This document shows positions 56,647-64,000 of a stretch of DNA of 64,000 nt, in pieces. The stretch's first letter is position 1, and each line of letters opens with the position of its first letter. The translations under genes were made by a program, and so were the position numbers. The notes beneath the pieces were generated by a model. The model saw only the letters and a program-made list of their open reading frames with translations, had not been told where the DNA came from and did no database searches. The DNA is from Zobellia uliginosa. Its GTDB lineage: Bacteria > Bacteroidota > Bacteroidia > Flavobacteriales > Flavobacteriaceae. Location of the stretch: the NCBI RefSeq assembly GCF_900156625.1, contig NZ_FTOB01000009.1:55542-119541 (forward strand). Reading direction: 5' to 3'.

Positions 56647-57195
56647 ATGGCCGAAAAGAAAAAAATATTGGCAATTTGCGGAAGTGCAAGCCCAAACTCG
56701 GCCAATCTTTCCATCCTAAAAACAATAGCCGAATTAGGCCGGTCACATTTTGATTTGGAGCTATTGGACGACCTAAGCGAAATGCCCCATTTTAAAACCG
56801 ACCTGACCGATAAAAATGTACCTGAAAAAATCATGGTGCTTCGAAAGCGCATTTCCGATTCAGAGGGAATTATAATCTGTACGCCCGAATATGTTTTCAG
56901 TATTCCGAGCGGACTGAAAAATGTAATCGAATGGTGCGTATCTACCACGGTTTTTTCCGATAAACCGGTGGGACTCATAACTGCTTCGGCAAGTGGAAAA
57001 AAAGGACACGAGGAATTGAAATTGATTATGGAAACCGTACAAAGTAAATTTACCGACGAAACCACGCTTCTCATTCAGGGCATAAAAGGGAAAATCGACA
57101 GAGAAGGTCATATTTTGGACACGAAAACAGAAGGTGAACTGAAAAAATTTGTCCGATCCTTCAACCAACTAATGGAAGTCCACACCACCGAATAA
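56647..57195 (+). CDS. NAD(P)H-dependent FMN reductase (flavodoxin-like)
   Basis: 182 residues, flavodoxin-like fold: KILAICGSASPNSANLSIL is the FMN phosphate-binding start, DSEGIIICTPEYVFSIPSGL the typical TPEY active-site segment, and GLITASASGKKGHEEL follows. Family members reduce FMN, quinones or azo compounds. It begins a four-gene plus-strand group with a DUF1330-like protein 12 bases on, an SDR and an AraC regulator, suggesting a small stress or detoxification unit. Confidence 0.88.
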   Translation: MAEKKKILAICGSASPNSANLSILKTIAELGRSHFDLELLDDLSEMPHFKTDLTDKNVPEKIMVLRKRISDSEGIIICTPEYVFSIPSGLKNVIEWCVSTTVFSDKPVGLITASASGKKGHEELKLIMETVQSKFTDETTLLIQGIKGKIDREGHILDTKTEGELKKFVRSFNQLMEVHTTE

Positions 57196-57207
57196 GTCCA
57201 AAAACCT

Positions 57208-57510
57208 ATGATTTACATCACCCAACTGATATACCTTATTGAGGGGCAGGAAGCTATTTTCAATCAGTTCGAAGCTTTGGCGATTCCCTCCATTTTAAAA
57301 TATAAGGGCCGTCTTATGCTAAGAATTCGACCCGATAAAAATTCGGTCATCGAAAAAAATATAGAAACACCTTACGAAATTCATTTGGTGGAATTCGACA
57401 GCCAAGAAGACTTTGATAATTTCAAAAACGACAAAGAGCGAAAAAAGTTCTTGCACCTAAAAGAAAAATCAATACGATCATCACTTTTAATCCAAGGAAG
57501 AAAAGTATAG
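57208..57510 (+). CDS. DUF1330-like small alpha/beta-barrel protein
   Basis: 100 residues, starting MIYITQLIYLIEGQEAIFNQ. The pattern of a first strand, a long helix, RLMLRIRPDK, ETPYEIHLVEFDSQEDFDNF and a final helix is that of dimeric ferredoxin-like alpha/beta barrels of the DUF1330/EthD type. No catalytic residue can be pointed to. The tight spacing after the FMN reductase suggests a shared transcript. Confidence 0.65.
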   Translation: MIYITQLIYLIEGQEAIFNQFEALAIPSILKYKGRLMLRIRPDKNSVIEKNIETPYEIHLVEFDSQEDFDNFKNDKERKKFLHLKEKSIRSSLLIQGRKV

Positions 57511-57683
57511 ACCTAAGACCGGAAGCTCTCAGCCTCTCGTCTTGGTTTGATATATGAGCCAAGCATCGGCCCGAAATACCAACCGAAACCATAGCAAATA
57601 AGGACAAGTAAAAACCCGATTTGGACAAGTTTAAGTCACCCCAATACCCCAACTTTGTCGTATGAACCTTAAACGAGAAAAAC

Positions 57684-58424
57684 ATGGGTAATCTAGAAGG
57701 CAAGGTGGCCTTAATAACGGGGTCATCTAAAGGAATCGGTGCGGAAATAGCTAAAACCTTGTCTAAAAACAAGGCAAAGGTAGTAGTCAATTATGCCGGT
57801 AACGAAGAAGCCGCTAACAATGTGGTGAACGCGATTATCGCCGAAGGCGGCGAAGCTATACGAATTCAGGCCGATGTAAGGTCTAAGGAAGACGTAAGCC
57901 GTTTATTTGACCAAACCATTGTCCATTTCGGTAAGGTGGATATTTTGGTGAACAATGCCGGAATTATGGTCAATCAATTGATAAAAGACACCACTGACGA
58001 AGCTTTCGAACTTCAGTTTGACACCAATGTAAAGGGCGTTTTCAATACACTCCGCGAGGCCGCTACAAAACTTTCGGAAAACGGAAGCATCATCAATGTC
58101 TCTACCTCGGTAAACCGGTTGATGCTGCCAACCTACGGTACATACGTCGCTACAAAATCGGCCGTAGAGCAACTTACACGTATTTTTTCCAAAGAAATAG
58201 GTAGTCGTGGGATCAATGTAAATTCGGTTTCTCCGGGACCGACAAATACCGAGTTGTTTATGCAAGGAAAAACAAAGGAGACCGTAGACCGCTTGGCCGC
58301 ACTTTCCCCCTTTCAACGCATTGCCGAAACCAAGGATATCGCCCAGGTCGTAGCTTTTTTAGCGAGTGACGAAGCCAAATGGATCAATGCCCAGAATATA
58401 GGGGTCAACGGCGGCATGGCCTAG
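57684..58424 (+). CDS. short-chain dehydrogenase/reductase
   Basis: 246 residues, classical SDR: KVALITGSSKGIGAEIAKTL cofactor loop, NNAG in DILVNNAGIMVN, active-site Ser in INVSTSVNRL and the Tyr/Lys pair in YVATKSAVEQLT, ending NAQNIGVNGGMA. A basic residue pattern after the second strand (VVNYAGNEEAA) suggests NADPH. The family is similar to glucose dehydrogenase-like and 3-oxoacyl reductases; the substrate is unknown. An AraC-type regulator follows on the same strand. Confidence 0.88.
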   Translation: MGNLEGKVALITGSSKGIGAEIAKTLSKNKAKVVVNYAGNEEAANNVVNAIIAEGGEAIRIQADVRSKEDVSRLFDQTIVHFGKVDILVNNAGIMVNQLIKDTTDEAFELQFDTNVKGVFNTLREAATKLSENGSIINVSTSVNRLMLPTYGTYVATKSAVEQLTRIFSKEIGSRGINVNSVSPGPTNTELFMQGKTKETVDRLAALSPFQRIAETKDIAQVVAFLASDEAKWINAQNIGVNGGMA

Positions 58425-58602
58425 TCGAAGAAAGCTTCCGTGCAAAGCGTTTTAAGTGGAATACCTTTAGTATTTTAGGGCTTGTCTTTGCTTATCGGAA
58501 GGATATTCCACGAGACAGTATCAAAAAAAATATAACTTGCCGTAAACTAGCTCGGGGCAAGCCTCGGAGCATTTAATCTCGATGATCGCGTAAAATACGA
58601 AT

Positions 58603-59529
58603 ATGGGCCATCTCAAAAACATTCCGAAAATTCAGGACTTTCACCGTTTTGCGCATCTTCCCGCTCCCAGACATCCTTTGATAAGTCTGATCGATTTTGG
58701 CCAGGTAAGATTTCCCGAAGACCTAAAGGGACTGAAATTGGTGCAGAAATACTACACCATCGGTTTAAAGCGAAATGTGCCCTACAAACTGTTTTACGGA
58801 CAAAAGGAGTACGATTTTAACGAGGGCATAATGACCTTTTTGGCCCCGGACCAAGTGATGGGCATGGAAAGGAATCCGAATATCAATTTAAAGGGAGAAT
58901 CAAAACCTACGGGTTGGCTACTCTTGGTGCATCCTGATTTTTTGTGGAATACCTCCTTGGCCCAAACCATGAAATCTTATGCGTTCTTTGGATACGACAT
59001 TAACGAATCTTTGTTCTTGTCCGAAGAGGAAGAAGAGATGATGGTCGATATCTTTAAGCGTATAGAAAAAGAATATCGCTCCCCGATCGATAAATTCAGC
59101 CAGAAAATTATCGTATCGCAATTGGAGCTCTTGCTCAACTATGCCGAACGGTTTTACGAACGCCAATTTATCACGCGTAACACCCCGAACCATCAACTTT
59201 TAGGACAGGTAGAACAGCTCTTGCAAGCGTATTTCGATCAAGAAAACTTAATGGAACTCGGTCTACCGACGGTGGAGTATATTTCGCAAGAACTCCACCT
59301 TTCCCCAAGTTACCTGAGCAGTATGTTGAAGTCTTTGACCGGAATGAGCACCCAGCAGCATATCCATAACCAACTGATCGAAAAAGCAAAAGAACAGCTT
59401 TCAACGACCCCTTTGCCCATTAACGAGATTGCGTATAATTTGGGCTTTGAATACCCAAGCTCCTTCAACAAACTGTTTAAGAACAAAACGGAAATGTCTC
59501 CCTTGGAGTTCCGGAAAACCTTTAATTAA
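58603..59529 (+). CDS. AraC-family transcriptional regulator
   Basis: 308 residues. The N-terminal ~190 residues form a cupin-like sensor (YKLFYGQKEYDFNEGIMTFL, GWLLLVHPDFLWNTSLAQTM). The C-terminal ~100 residues are a double helix-turn-helix (VEYISQELHLSPSYLSSMLK and PINEIAYNLGFEYPSSFNKL, closing MSPLEFRKTFN). It probably controls the adjacent SDR/FMN reductase genes. A structured terminator follows directly. Confidence 0.9.
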   Translation: MGHLKNIPKIQDFHRFAHLPAPRHPLISLIDFGQVRFPEDLKGLKLVQKYYTIGLKRNVPYKLFYGQKEYDFNEGIMTFLAPDQVMGMERNPNINLKGESKPTGWLLLVHPDFLWNTSLAQTMKSYAFFGYDINESLFLSEEEEEMMVDIFKRIEKEYRSPIDKFSQKIIVSQLELLLNYAERFYERQFITRNTPNHQLLGQVEQLLQAYFDQENLMELGLPTVEYISQELHLSPSYLSSMLKSLTGMSTQQHIHNQLIEKAKEQLSTTPLPINEIAYNLGFEYPSSFNKLFKNKTEMSPLEFRKTFN

Positions 59530-59531
59530 AG

Positions 59532-59602
59532 AATAGCCCCCATAGGCGACCGCCTATAGAATTCCCTTGTTCAATTATTGATAATGAAAGGGCTATTTTT
59601 TC
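59532..59602 (+). terminator. branched intrinsic terminator after the AraC gene
   Basis: AATAGCCC (59532-59539) pairs with GGGCTATT (59590-59597), and the intervening loop holds a second hairpin (ATAGGC 59542-59547 with GCCTAT 59552-59557). TTTTTC follows. This lies directly after the AraC stop codon. Confidence 0.6.
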
Positions 59603-59727
59603 TAACAAATACGAACGGTCAAATTTGGCCTCATTTGATTCGGAATTAAACGGAATCACAAAGCGCATAACTTCATTTGAGCTATATCCCCACGGATAAC
59701 ACACGAATGCCATCACAAGGACAAATT

Positions 59728-59883
59728 CAAAGACCGACCTATGTACGGTTCGCAGCCCCTTCGGAGCCCCTGTTAAAAAATTTCTTAAAAGCCTTACGTA
59801 AATCCGTAAGGCCGATGTGCGTAAAGGTGGTAAATTAGAGGCGTTACAAAGAAGGATGGCATCAATAACTATATCCTGTTGTT
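59728..59883 (+). repeat. 156-bp direct repeat, copy 1 (cassette-like boundary element)
   Basis: Nearly identical to 61046-61201 and of the same length, with about a dozen base differences and indels that cancel. It contains a perfect hairpin GCCTTACG (59791-59798) / CGTAAGGC (59805-59812) and ends in CTGTTGTT, 38 bases before a restriction gene. There is no coding capacity. The second copy also ends with GTTGTT a short distance before a gene, so the element marks the left boundary of each unit. Confidence 0.85.
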
Positions 59884-59920
59884 GTACCCAATTAAAACCA
59901 ACTAACGAAATATAGAAAAT

Positions 59921-60964
59921 ATGGCAATTTGGCTTTTCAGAGCAGGAAAATCAGGAGAATACGAAAACAAATTCTTGAACGATGGAAAAATCTATCTGAC
60001 TTGGGATGAATTGAATACTGATTTATCAAAACTATCTGACAGGCAAGGGTTACTTGAATATTTACTGAATTTTTATTCTGACGCTAAAAGAAATACTGTT
60101 AGAAATTGGCTCGGACAGATTTATCCAATTGCTCATAGAATAAAAAAAGGCGATTGGATAATATTACCGAGTAAACTAAAATCTGCTATTCATATTGGCA
60201 AAGTAATAGGAGAATATGAATACCATCCAAAAGCTAATAATCCGTTTTTTCATTCCAGAAAAGTGGATTGGTTTGCAACAGACATTCCTCGTTCAAAATT
60301 TGACCAAGACTTACTCTATTCCTTTGGAGCATTTATGACTGTTTGCCAAATCCAAAGAAATAATGCTGAAGAACGAATCAAGTCAATGTCCAAAAACAAT
60401 TGGAGTTCTAAACAATCTGACTTGGTAAAAAAACAAGACGAGATTGCCGATGACGATACAACGATAGACTCTTCACAAATTGACCTTGAGGAATTTGCAA
60501 ACGACCAAATTGCAAAACTTATAATTCGCAAATTCAAAGGACATAGAATGGAATTCTTAATTGAATCCATTTTACAAGCTAAAGGCTATACGACATATCA
60601 CTCTCCAGAAGGAGCCGATAAAGGAATAGATATTTTGGCAGCACCACAGCCAATGGGATTTGGACAACCAAGATTATGTGTTCAAGTTAAATCAACTGAT
60701 TCTCCGATTGACAGACCAACATTAGACCAACTAATTGGTGCAATTCACAACTTTGGAGCAGACCAAGGACTTTTAGTTTCTTGGAGCGGATTTAAAAGTT
60801 CTGTGGAAAAAGAAAGACCAAATCAATTCTTCAAAGTTCGTCTTTGGAGTCAAAAAGAGATAATTGACGAATTTATAAAGAACTATGACAAATTGGATGA
60901 GGAAATTAAAGCTGAAATTCCTTTAAAAAGAGTTTGGGCTTTATCAATATCGGAAAACGAATAA
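59921..60964 (+). CDS. Mrr-like restriction endonuclease with N-terminal PUA/EVE-like domain
   Basis: 347 residues. The N-terminal ~150 residues (MAIWLFRAGKSGEYENKFLN, GDWIILPSKLKSAIHIGKVI) resemble the PUA/EVE-like module seen on modification-dependent restriction enzymes. The C-terminal Mrr_cat domain has EFLIESILQAKGYTTYHSPE, the PD-(D/E)xK acidic residue D237 in DKGIDILAAP, and Q255-V-K257 in LCVQVKSTDSP, then RPTLDQLIGAIHNFGADQGL. It probably cleaves foreign (perhaps modified) DNA. No methyltransferase accompanies it, which suits a type IV enzyme. It is A+T-richer than the genes to its left and lies between two 156-bp repeats, both indicating horizontal gain. Confidence 0.85.
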   Translation: MAIWLFRAGKSGEYENKFLNDGKIYLTWDELNTDLSKLSDRQGLLEYLLNFYSDAKRNTVRNWLGQIYPIAHRIKKGDWIILPSKLKSAIHIGKVIGEYEYHPKANNPFFHSRKVDWFATDIPRSKFDQDLLYSFGAFMTVCQIQRNNAEERIKSMSKNNWSSKQSDLVKKQDEIADDDTTIDSSQIDLEEFANDQIAKLIIRKFKGHRMEFLIESILQAKGYTTYHSPEGADKGIDILAAPQPMGFGQPRLCVQVKSTDSPIDRPTLDQLIGAIHNFGADQGLLVSWSGFKSSVEKERPNQFFKVRLWSQKEIIDEFIKNYDKLDEEIKAEIPLKRVWALSISENE

Positions 60965-60970
60965 AAAACA

Positions 60971-60988
60971 ACTATTGCCAACAATAGT
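60971..60988. repeat. palindrome at the 3' boundary of the restriction-gene unit
   Basis: ACTATTG (60971-60977) and CAATAGT (60982-60988) flank CCAA, starting 7 bases after the stop codon. The core TTGCCAACA recurs in similar form (CTGCCAACA) at the end of the next unit, 61929-61937. Confidence 0.6.
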
Positions 60989-61045
60989 ACCCCTTGTACC
61001 AGTCTATAATTATCGAAATAACCACCTCCTAACCGCTTTTTAAGG

Positions 61046-61201
61046 CAAAGACCGACCTATGTACGGTTCGCAGCCCCTACGGAGCCTGTGTTAAAAACTT
61101 TCTTAAAAGCCTTACGTAAATCCGTAAGGCCGATGTGCGTTAAGGTGGTAAATTAGAGGAGTTAAAAAGAAGGGTAGCATCAATAACTATATCGCGTTGT
61201 T
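61046..61201 (+). repeat. 156-bp direct repeat, copy 2 (cassette-like boundary element)
   Basis: Second copy of the element at 59728-59883, again with the GCCTTACG/CGTAAGGC hairpin and ending CGCGTTGTT followed by GGCAGTAAT. The GIY-YIG gene starts 19 bases later. The shared sequence is non-coding; the two copies lie in the same orientation as the genes. Confidence 0.85.
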
Positions 61202-61219
61202 GGCAGTAATTATAAAAAT

Positions 61220-61972
61220 ATGAACTATCTATATATTTTAACCAGTCTTGAAAAACCATGTTACAAGGTTGGAATTACAAACAATATGGAGAAAAGGTTG
61301 GCTAAAATAGTTGCGGACTTTGGTCAAATCAATACGGAAGATAGTTTTGTTTATTCGTGCAAAAACAGGCAGCTAGTAACTAAAATTGAATTTGGTATTC
61401 ATGCTTATTTAAATAACTATTCTTATAGTCCGCTAAATCTTGGAGGAGGTGCAACTGAATGGTTTGAACTTGCATCACTTGAAAAATGCAAATGGATTAT
61501 TGAGCAATTTAATCAAGAATTATCGGAGTTTACTAAATTAGGTTCACTTTCGGAGTTTTTAAAAATGCCGACGGATTTCGATAAAATTTTCAGCGAATTT
61601 GACGCAACAAAGGACTTTCATAAGCTGCATAATTACACAATTGAAACTCTTGATAAGTATATTTCTAAGAATTACACCAGTTTAAAATTTGAAAAAGAAG
61701 AAGGCTACTTAGTGTTAGTTAACTCTGAAAGCATTGATTTAGAATCGCCAACTTTGCCCAAGTATAACTGGGTAAAAATCGAGCAAAACAAAATATTATT
61801 TGACATTAAAGTGTATAACAAATGGAAAAAGGACAGGGTACACAACGAATTGAGGGATTTGATTCAAATCAAGTTCTTTAGCAAGTTTACTCTGACTAAT
61901 CTTGAGTCAATGTTTGCAAAAATAACTACTGCCAACACCAGTAACCGGTGCACAACTCGTCATCAGGAATAA
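61220..61972 (+). CDS. GIY-YIG (T5orf172-type) nuclease-domain protein
   Basis: 250 residues. The N-terminal ~90 residues carry the T5orf172 form of the GIY-YIG fold: YLYILTS (residues 3-9), YKVGITNNMEKRL (15-27), KIEFGIHAYLNNY with E57 and H61, and GATEWFEL with E80. The rest (~90-230) is helical then beta and not recognised; it may bind DNA or a partner. The frame runs through the palindromic boundary motif at 61927-61943, so the last ~15 residues are encoded by boundary sequence, which suggests the original C-terminus was replaced. A nuclease role in defence or in a mobile element is likely. Confidence 0.75.
   Translation: MNYLYILTSLEKPCYKVGITNNMEKRLAKIVADFGQINTEDSFVYSCKNRQLVTKIEFGIHAYLNNYSYSPLNLGGGATEWFELASLEKCKWIIEQFNQELSEFTKLGSLSEFLKMPTDFDKIFSEFDATKDFHKLHNYTIETLDKYISKNYTSLKFEKEEGYLVLVNSESIDLESPTLPKYNWVKIEQNKILFDIKVYNKWKKDRVHNELRDLIQIKFFSKFTLTNLESMFAKITTANTSNRCTTRHQE
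61927..61943. repeat. palindrome at the 3' boundary of the GIY-YIG unit
   Basis: TACTG (61927-61931) and CAGTA (61939-61943) flank CCAACAC. The motif ACTxxTGCCAACA is shared with the boundary after the restriction gene. Confidence 0.5.
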
Positions 61973-62280
61973 ATTGATGGTTTTGAATTATTAGAAACAA
62001 TCAAAACCCAACATATCAGTTAGTTATGTTTTACAAAACAAAAAAAACCTAACAAGTACGCATTGATGGAATTCATGGTTGTGCAACAAGCACACCGTAT
62101 ATAAAAAATAGCGGTTTTATCGCTTAAATGAAATAATAGTGATAAACTAAACCGTAACCTCCGCATATTGTACCGGATTGGTAGGATAAAAGACGGAATG
62201 TTCCGCATATAAACAAGTTGTGGGTAATGCTAAAAACACTCTAATTATTAAAAATAAGACTATAAAGAGGAGAAAATAAT
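61973..62280. other. intergenic spacer between GIY-YIG and NTPase units
   Basis: 308 bases with no gene. It contains two TCCGCATAT motifs (62160-62168 and 62202-62210) and the text AACAAGTTGTGGGTAATGC (62212-62230), which resembles the GTTGTTGGCAGTAAT that precedes the GIY-YIG gene. There is no copy of the 156-bp element. An A-rich leader lies directly before the start at 62281. Confidence 0.5.
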
Positions 62281-63894
62281 ATGTCAGATAAAGGAAGTGT
62301 TTTTCAAAAAGGAGGCGGAGGAACAAACTTCGAACAACTCGTTCAAACAGCTTTTATAACAACGCTTATAATACGCGGAAATGTTCCTTCTATAGATACA
62401 GCACACCTAACAGAGGTTGCTATGCAAGTAACCAACAGAGGCTATGAAACTGACGATTTTATGGCAATTGCAAAATCCACAATCGGAGAACATAGAATAT
62501 TAGTTCAAGTAAAACACGATATTTCTTTTACCGCGGACAACGTAAAATTCCAAGAAGTAATTGATGCTTTTTGGAAAGACTATAACAATACTTCTATTTT
62601 TGACAAAACAAGAGATAAACTATTAGTAGTAAAAAATGGTTTAACTAAAGATGAACGAAATCACCTTAAATCACTTTTTAATTGGGCAACAACTCACAGT
62701 TCAGAGACAGACTTCATTTTGGAAGTAAACAGAATAAAAGGAAAAAAGAAAAGACTAGATGTTTTCCGTAAAGTAATAAAAATAGCAAACGCAAATATTG
62801 CCGTAAGTGACAAAGAATTATGGGAGTTTTTAAAATGTATTGATGTTTTAGAATATGATTTCTCAAATGAAGCTAGTATTGATAAAACTTATTTTCTCAA
62901 TCTAATTAAAATATGCAGAAGAAAAGATTCAACTGCTACTGAAAAAGAAATTTGGGATAGTATTTTTGCTTATGTTGGAACACTTAATCCAAATGGCGGA
63001 AGCGTAGGGATTGAAGATTTAAAAGATAAAGATTTCTTTAATCATTTTGACAATACACAATTACATCCATTTTTAAAAGCAGTAGAGAAGCTTAAATCAG
63101 ATAGCAAAGAGATTTTAAGGCCAATAAAAACTTCAATTGGAACTGGCGAAAACGAATTTAAATTACCAAGAACCCAAGCAAAAGAAAATATATTAGAGGC
63201 ATTAAGCCAGAATCAAATTACGGTTGTTACAGGCAAGCCAGGTGTTGGTAAATCGGCAGAAATCAAAGAAATTCTTCAAAAAGATTTTCAAAATGCAAGC
63301 GTGTTCGTTTTCAGAGCCGACCAATTCAATGAATCTACGCTTGCCAATGTATTTTCAAGTCAAGGTGTGAACGAAACAATACAAGATATTTTCTCTTGTA
63401 TTTCTTTAATCCCTCAAAAAATTGTTTTCATTGATAGTTTGGAAAAATTATTAGAATCTGATCCCGAATGCGCTTTCAAGCAATTGTTGGCATTACTTGC
63501 GGAACACCCTGAAATCAAAATCATTACTTCATCGCGTAAATATGCAATTGACTTAATTACATTAAAATTCGGAATTGATAAAAACGATATAGGCATAATT
63601 GATATTCCAACTCTTAATCAAGAAGAGTTAAAATTAGTTGCTGAAAGATTTCCACAATTAAGCGGTGTTCTGAAAAATGATAAAGTCAAAAAATTACTTC
63701 AAAGTCCAAAATATCTAGACTTTTCAATATTGGCAATAGGAAAATCAAATGATAATTATGCTAATGTTTCAATAACTGGTTTTAAAGATGAATTATGGAA
63801 TTCATTAGTTGTAGATGCGACAAATACAAAAAACGGATTACCAATTAAGCGAGAAGAGGCTTTTAAAGAAATTGCAGTTGTAAGCTTCCCCTAA
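62281..63894 (+). pseudogene. nuclease-STAND NTPase defence protein, probably truncated
   Basis: 537 residues remain. N-terminal PD-(D/E)xK-like nuclease: ETDDFMAIAK (D58/D59), then ILVQVKHD with Q76 and K78. A helical linker follows (SDKELWEFLKCIDVLEYDFS). The P-loop NTPase has Walker A GKPGVGKS (318-325), Walker B KIVFIDSLEKL (~380-390) and a sensor-like IKIITSSRKYAI. A winged-helix-like segment begins (SLVVDATNTKNGLPIKREEA) and the frame ends at VVSFP with TAA. STAND defence proteins normally continue for several hundred residues of sensor repeats, so the C-terminal sensor seems lost. Alternative: a complete short variant. Typical relatives act as anti-phage sensors that cut DNA on activation. 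A+T-rich, like the two genes before it. Confidence 0.6.
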
Positions 63895-64000
63895 TTAGAA
63901 CTGCCTAGTTTTCTAAAACTTCATTAAAGTTATTGTTTTTAATTCTTTTGGGGCTAGCCCCAAAAGAATTAAGTTCCGCATATTTTACGGGCGGTATTTT
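63880..64000 (+). mobile_element. possible insertion-element end interrupting the NTPase gene
   Basis: The NTPase frame loses its protein-like text at GTAAGCTTCCCCTAATTAG (63880-63898). The start GTAAGC resembles IS66-family terminal repeats. Beyond it no frame fits the gene, and a perfect palindrome follows at 63939-63972. The window ends before any transposase could be seen, so this is a weak call; a cassette recombination scar is the alternative. Confidence 0.3.
63939..63972. repeat. perfect 34-bp palindrome
   Basis: TTAATTCTTTTGGGGCT (63939-63955) is followed immediately by its exact reverse complement (63956-63972), with no spacer. No T tract accompanies it on the plus strand, so it is not a standard terminator. 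It lies 45 bases after the truncated NTPase frame and directly before TTCCGCATAT. Confidence 0.85.

Noticed and set aside
59728..61201. Classical integron attC sites
   Set aside because: The repeats end in GTTGTT rather than GTTRRRY, and no matching RYYYAAC core was found, so only a cassette-like resemblance is claimed.
62281..64000. CRISPR or retron in the nuclease region
   Set aside because: No regularly spaced short repeats and no reverse transcriptase or Cas text were seen; the only repeats are the two 156-bp copies and short palindromes.

Overview
The window looks like the chromosome of a marine polysaccharide-degrading flavobacterium (Bacteroidota), probably Zobellia or a close relative. 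The evidence is two SusC/SusD pairs, two hybrid two-component regulators, a type IX secretion sorting domain, A-rich ribosome-binding regions instead of Shine-Dalgarno motifs, a kappa-carrageenase at the left edge, and a NrdB subunit that carries an N-terminal ATP-cone. The genus is inferred from gene content; no database was searched.

Layout. 1-0.77 kb: 3' part of a secreted GH16 kappa-carrageenase with a strong terminator. 0.9-15.3 kb: a first polysaccharide utilisation locus (PUL1), all on the minus strand. In transcription order it holds a hybrid two-component regulator, SusC, SusD, a trehalase-fold lipoprotein, a six-hairpin enzyme and a GH67-like enzyme. 15.7-19.3 kb: a small unknown gene, then nrdB-nrdA. 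19.8-53.3 kb: a second, larger locus (PUL2). It contains KduD, a sodium:solute symporter, an unknown toroid enzyme, KduI, GH105, a PVC-type cytochrome c dehydrogenase-like lipoprotein, two Kelch proteins, two heparinase II/III-like lyases (one of 1689 residues and multimodular), another uncharacterised toroid protein, SusD, SusC, a small membrane protein and a divergent hybrid regulator.

The PUL2 genes suggest this path: SusC/D binds and imports oligosaccharides, lyases cut a uronic-acid polysaccharide to unsaturated oligosaccharides, GH105 releases the unsaturated uronate, and KduI and KduD convert it towards 2-keto-3-deoxygluconate. No sulfatase and no KDG kinase or aldolase is present, so the substrate is either unsulfated or desulfated elsewhere, and the last steps are encoded elsewhere.

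53.3-55.4 kb is a scar region. It holds a secreted-protein pseudogene with a nonsense codon and two homopolymer frameshifts, and a SusC N-terminal fragment abutting the C-terminal ASPIC/UnbV piece of an unrelated protein. This looks like the remains of a deleted third locus. A peroxiredoxin lies between the remnants. 55.5-59.5 kb holds a Ppx/GppA phosphatase and a small redox cluster (FMN reductase, DUF1330-like protein, SDR, AraC regulator).

59.7-64 kb is visibly A+T-richer and organised like gene cassettes. Two 156-bp near-identical direct repeats precede a Mrr-like restriction endonuclease and a GIY-YIG (T5orf172) gene; short palindromes containing TGCCAACA follow each gene. Next comes a nuclease-STAND NTPase that appears cut short close to a perfect 34-bp palindrome. 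This looks like a small imported defence region built from cassette-like units, with no recombinase in view, and is the most unusual part of the window.
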